Origin: 66-474 sp964489055
GTDB taxonomy: Bacteria; Pseudomonadota; Gammaproteobacteria; Xanthomonadales; Rhodanobacteraceae
DNA: 24,333 nt
Direction of reading: 5' to 3'
Assembly: GCA_964489055.1 (NCBI GenBank)
Contig: CAZAXF010000044.1
Span: 1 to 24,333 of the forward strand
In this document: positions 21,676-24,333 of the stretch, piece by piece
Position numbering within the stretch: position 1 is the first letter of the stretch
Layout: each line of letters opens with the position of its first letter
Notes under the pieces: model-generated
Seen by the model: only the letters and a program-made list of their open reading frames with translations
What the model was told of the DNA's origin: nothing
Database searches by the model: none
Translations under genes and position numbers: made by a program

Positions 21676-24261
21676 ATGTCGCAGATCACGATCAGGCAAC
21701 TGGCGGGCATGGTGGGAACGCCCGAAGACAAGCTGCTGGCACAGCTGGCGGAGGCCGGCATGCGCTTTGACGGCCCCGACCAGGTCATCAGCAACCGCGA
21801 AAAGACCAAGCTGCTTGATTTCCTGCGCCAGAACCACGGCAAGCAGGCGGCCGGTGCGGCCGCACCGCCGCGGCAGGTCACGCTCAGGCGGCGCAAGGTC
21901 AGCGAGATCAAGGTGCCCGGCAGTGGCCGCGGCGCCGGCGCCAAGACCGTGAACGTGGAAGTGCGCGCGCGTCGCACCTACGTCAAGCGCAACACGGTGG
22001 CGCCCGATACCGGCGTGGACAGCGAGCGCGAAGAGGCGCTGCGCAAGCTCAAGGCATCGCAGGAGCAGCAGGAACGCGAGCTGGCCGAGCTGGCCGAGCA
22101 GGATCGCCGGCGCAAGGAGGAACAGGAACGCGCCGCGGCCGAGGAAGCCGAGCGCAAGCGTGCCGAGGAAGAGCGTGCCCGCGAGGAAGCCGAAGCCGCG
22201 GCCCGCGCGGCCGCCGAAGCGGCTGCCGCCGAGGCGGCAGCCGGCCCCGAGGCGCCCGGACGCCATGGCGAGCCGCCCAAGCCCCCGCGCGGGCGCGACG
22301 ATGGCGCGCACAAGCACAAGCGCTCGCGCGGTTCGCACCGGATGCGCGACGACGACCGCCGCTCGCGCTACGCCTCGGGCGAGCTGCACCTGACCGATGC
22401 CGAGCGCGCCCGGCGCTCGACCCGCAAGCGTGCCCGGCCCAGGGTGGACCTTTCCGACATCACCGGCCAGCACGGTTTCTCCAGGCCGGTGGCGCCGGTC
22501 GCGCGCGAGATCCCGATCGGCGAAACCATCGTGGTGTCCGACCTTGCCCAGAAGATGGCGATCAAGGGTTCGGAAGTGGTCAAGGCACTGTTCAAGATGG
22601 GCACCATGGTGACCATCAACCAGACCCTGGACCACGACACCGCCGCACTGGTGGTCGAGGAACTCGGCCACAAGGCCGTGGAGGCCGAGGAAAAGACGGC
22701 CGAGACCGAACTTGCCGCGCACGTGGTCACCGAGGCTGCCGAGGGCGAGAAGGCGCCGCGGCCACCGGTGGTCACCATCATGGGCCACGTCGACCACGGC
22801 AAGACCTCGCTGCTGGACCACATCCGTCGGACCCGGGTTGCCACCGGGGAGGCCGGCGGCATCACCCAGCACATCGGTGCGTATCACGTGGAAACGCCCA
22901 AGGGCGTGATCACGTTCCTGGATACGCCCGGCCACGCCGCGTTCACGTCGATGCGTGCGCGCGGTGCGAATTCCACCGACATCGTGGTGCTGGTGGTCGC
23001 CGCCGACGACGGCGTGATGCCCCAGACCGTCGAGGCGATCGAGCATGCGCGGGCCGCCGAGGTTCCCCTGATCGTCGCGGTCAACAAGATGGACAAGCCC
23101 GAGGCCAATCCCGACAACGTCCGCCAGGGCCTGTCGCAGCACGAAGTGATCCCCGAGGACTGGGGTGGCGAGACGCAGTTCGTGCCGGTGTCGGCCAAGA
23201 CCGGCGAGGGCATCGACGACCTGCTCGAGGCGATCGGCCTGCAGGCCGAGCTGATGGAACTGAAGGCCGTGCCCGAGGGCCGCGCCGCGGGCGTGGTGAT
23301 CGAATCCAGCCTCGACAAGGGTCGCGGTCCGGTCGCGACGGTGCTGGTGCAGCAGGGGCGGCTCAAGCGCGGCGACTTCGTCGTGTGCGGCGTGGAATAC
23401 GGCCGCGTGCGCGCCCTGTTCGACGAAACCGGCAACCAGGTGGACGATGCCGGCCCGTCGATCCCGGTGCAGGTGCTGGGCCTTTCCGGCGTACCCGGTG
23501 CCGGCGACGAATTCGTGGTGGTCGCCGACGAGAAGCTGGCCCGCAACGTGGTGTCCGAACGCGAGGCCAAGCTTCGCGAGAAGCGTCTGGTCGCGCCCAG
23601 CAACCGCCTCGAGGACGTGATGGCGCAGATGGGCAAGGGCGAGGAGCAGCAGACGCTCAACATCCTGATCAAGGCCGACGTGCAGGGTTCGGCCGAGGCC
23701 CTGCGCGAATCGCTGACCGCCATCAGCAACGAGCTGGTCAAGGTCAACGTGATCGCCTCGGGCGTCGGTGGCATCACCGAGTCCGACGCCACGCTGGCCT
23801 CGGCCTCGCACGCCCTGCTGATCGGGTTCAACGTGCGCGCCGACGCCTCGGCGCGCAAGGTGATCGAGCGCAGCGGCGTGGACCTTCGCTACTTCTCGAT
23901 CATCTACGACGTGATCGACCAGGTGAAGCAGGCCGCATCGGGCCTGATGGGCGTGGAGGTGCGCGAGGAAATCATCGGCACCGCCGAGGTGAAGGAAGTG
24001 TTCCGCTCGTCCAAGTTCGGCGCGATCGCCGGCTGCCAGGTCGTCGAGGGTTCGGTCAAGCGCAACAAGCCGATCCGCGTGCTGCGCGACGACGTGGTGA
24101 TCTTCGAGGGCGAGCTGGAATCGCTGCGCCACTTCAAGGCCAATGTGGAAGAGGTCAAGAACGGCAGCGAATGCGGCATCGGCGTCAAGCAATACAACGA
24201 CGTCAAGGTCGGCGACCGCATCGAGTGCTTCGAGCGCATCGAGGTGGCGAGGACGTTGTGA
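21676..24261 (+). CDS. infB: Translation initiation factor IF-2
   Basis: 861 residues. An N-terminal IF2N domain (TIRQLAGMVGTPEDKLLAQL) is followed by a long charged Ala/Glu/Arg linker (~115-240), the second IF2N-like domain (SDLAQKMAIKGSEVVKALFK) and the GTPase core. In the core are GHVDHGKT (370-377), DTPGH and NKMD; then domain II and the C-terminal fMet-tRNA-binding region. It places initiator tRNA on the 30S subunit and promotes 70S joining, hydrolysing GTP. Two ATGs are possible; 21676 is chosen because AGAGG lies 10 nt upstream and the protein then begins MSQITIRQLA, as in relatives. It shares the operon with its substrate tRNA, metY. rbfA would normally follow, past the window. Confidence 0.97.
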   Translation: MSQITIRQLAGMVGTPEDKLLAQLAEAGMRFDGPDQVISNREKTKLLDFLRQNHGKQAAGAAAPPRQVTLRRRKVSEIKVPGSGRGAGAKTVNVEVRARRTYVKRNTVAPDTGVDSEREEALRKLKASQEQQERELAELAEQDRRRKEEQERAAAEEAERKRAEEERAREEAEAAARAAAEAAAAEAAAGPEAPGRHGEPPKPPRGRDDGAHKHKRSRGSHRMRDDDRRSRYASGELHLTDAERARRSTRKRARPRVDLSDITGQHGFSRPVAPVAREIPIGETIVVSDLAQKMAIKGSEVVKALFKMGTMVTINQTLDHDTAALVVEELGHKAVEAEEKTAETELAAHVVTEAAEGEKAPRPPVVTIMGHVDHGKTSLLDHIRRTRVATGEAGGITQHIGAYHVETPKGVITFLDTPGHAAFTSMRARGANSTDIVVLVVAADDGVMPQTVEAIEHARAAEVPLIVAVNKMDKPEANPDNVRQGLSQHEVIPEDWGGETQFVPVSAKTGEGIDDLLEAIGLQAELMELKAVPEGRAAGVVIESSLDKGRGPVATVLVQQGRLKRGDFVVCGVEYGRVRALFDETGNQVDDAGPSIPVQVLGLSGVPGAGDEFVVVADEKLARNVVSEREAKLREKRLVAPSNRLEDVMAQMGKGEEQQTLNILIKADVQGSAEALRESLTAISNELVKVNVIASGVGGITESDATLASASHALLIGFNVRADASARKVIERSGVDLRYFSIIYDVIDQVKQAASGLMGVEVREEIIGTAEVKEVFRSSKFGAIAGCQVVEGSVKRNKPIRVLRDDVVIFEGELESLRHFKANVEEVKNGSECGIGVKQYNDVKVGDRIECFERIEVARTL

Positions 24262-24280
24262 CGCGAAGCATCACGACGTC

Positions 24281-24333
24281 CGGGACTCGGGACTCGGGAC
24301 TCGGGACTCGGGACTCGGGACTCGGGACTCGGG
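24281..24333. repeat. Heptamer tandem array (CGGGACT)n
   Basis: At least seven and a half perfect copies of the 7-bp unit CGGGACT, beginning 20 bp after the infB stop and running off the window end, so its true length is unknown. The array lies where the infB-rbfA spacer should be. G/C-rich short tandem repeats of this kind can expand or shrink by slippage. Confidence 0.9.

Noticed and set aside
19882..24192. A 1436-codon open frame antisense to nusA-infB
   Set aside because: It mirrors the codon structure of two certain genes in a GC-rich sequence; its His/Leu/Gly-rich product matches no family.

Overview
The window is a GC-rich bacterial chromosome segment, most likely from a gammaproteobacterium of the Xanthomonadales (Xanthomonas/Lysobacter/Rhodanobacter relatives). 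The evidence is the order initiator tRNA - rimP - nusA - infB, family-typical RimP, NusA and IF-2 proteins, strong GC bias at third codon positions, and GTAG-type REP hairpins and short G/C-rich tandem repeats of the kind common in that order. No rRNA or species marker is present, so the assignment is an inference.

Layout. Positions 1-1740 (minus strand) hold the start of a phosphosulfolactate-synthase-like gene behind an MmgE/PrpD gene, separated by a G14 homopolymer and a ~100 bp inverted-repeat element. Positions 2154-8474 are mostly plus-strand single genes: a divergent SDR protein, a hemerythrin, (minus) a DedA-rhodanese fusion, a zinc alcohol dehydrogenase, thiM, a nucleoside deaminase and an MBL-fold diiron-type protein. 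They are interrupted by two repeat clusters: three 38-bp hairpin units, and a ~90-bp-period REP array just in front of thiM. Positions 8561-11776 (minus) form a compact operon: M20 amidohydrolase, TRIC-type channel, metal-dependent amidohydrolase. Position 12086 begins a second SDR paralogue. Positions 12980-18482 (minus) carry a CPA1 Na+/H+ antiporter and a three-gene efflux unit (FUSC, DUF1656, HlyD-type adaptor). A 3' fragment duplicated from the MBL gene follows and runs into the metY promoter. Positions 19102-24261 (plus) are the conserved translation/transcription operon metY-rimP-nusA-infB, followed by a heptamer tandem array running off the window end.

How the genes work together. The right end is housekeeping: initiator tRNA, 30S maturation factor, transcription elongation/termination factor and IF-2, with a likely attenuator between metY and rimP. 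The left and middle are accessory metabolism and transport: salvage (thiM, deaminase), hydrolysis of amide or peptide conjugates (M20 plus amidohydrolase with a membrane channel), and efflux of aromatic acids or similar compounds.

Most unusual are: two gene duplications in the same order and orientation about 10 kb apart (SDR...MBL...SDR'...MBL' fragment), suggesting a decayed segmental duplication; an SDR pair lacking the catalytic tyrosine; the G14 tract in a 5' untranslated region; and several distinct repeat families. I found no CRISPR array, prophage, insertion sequence or clearly new multi-gene system.
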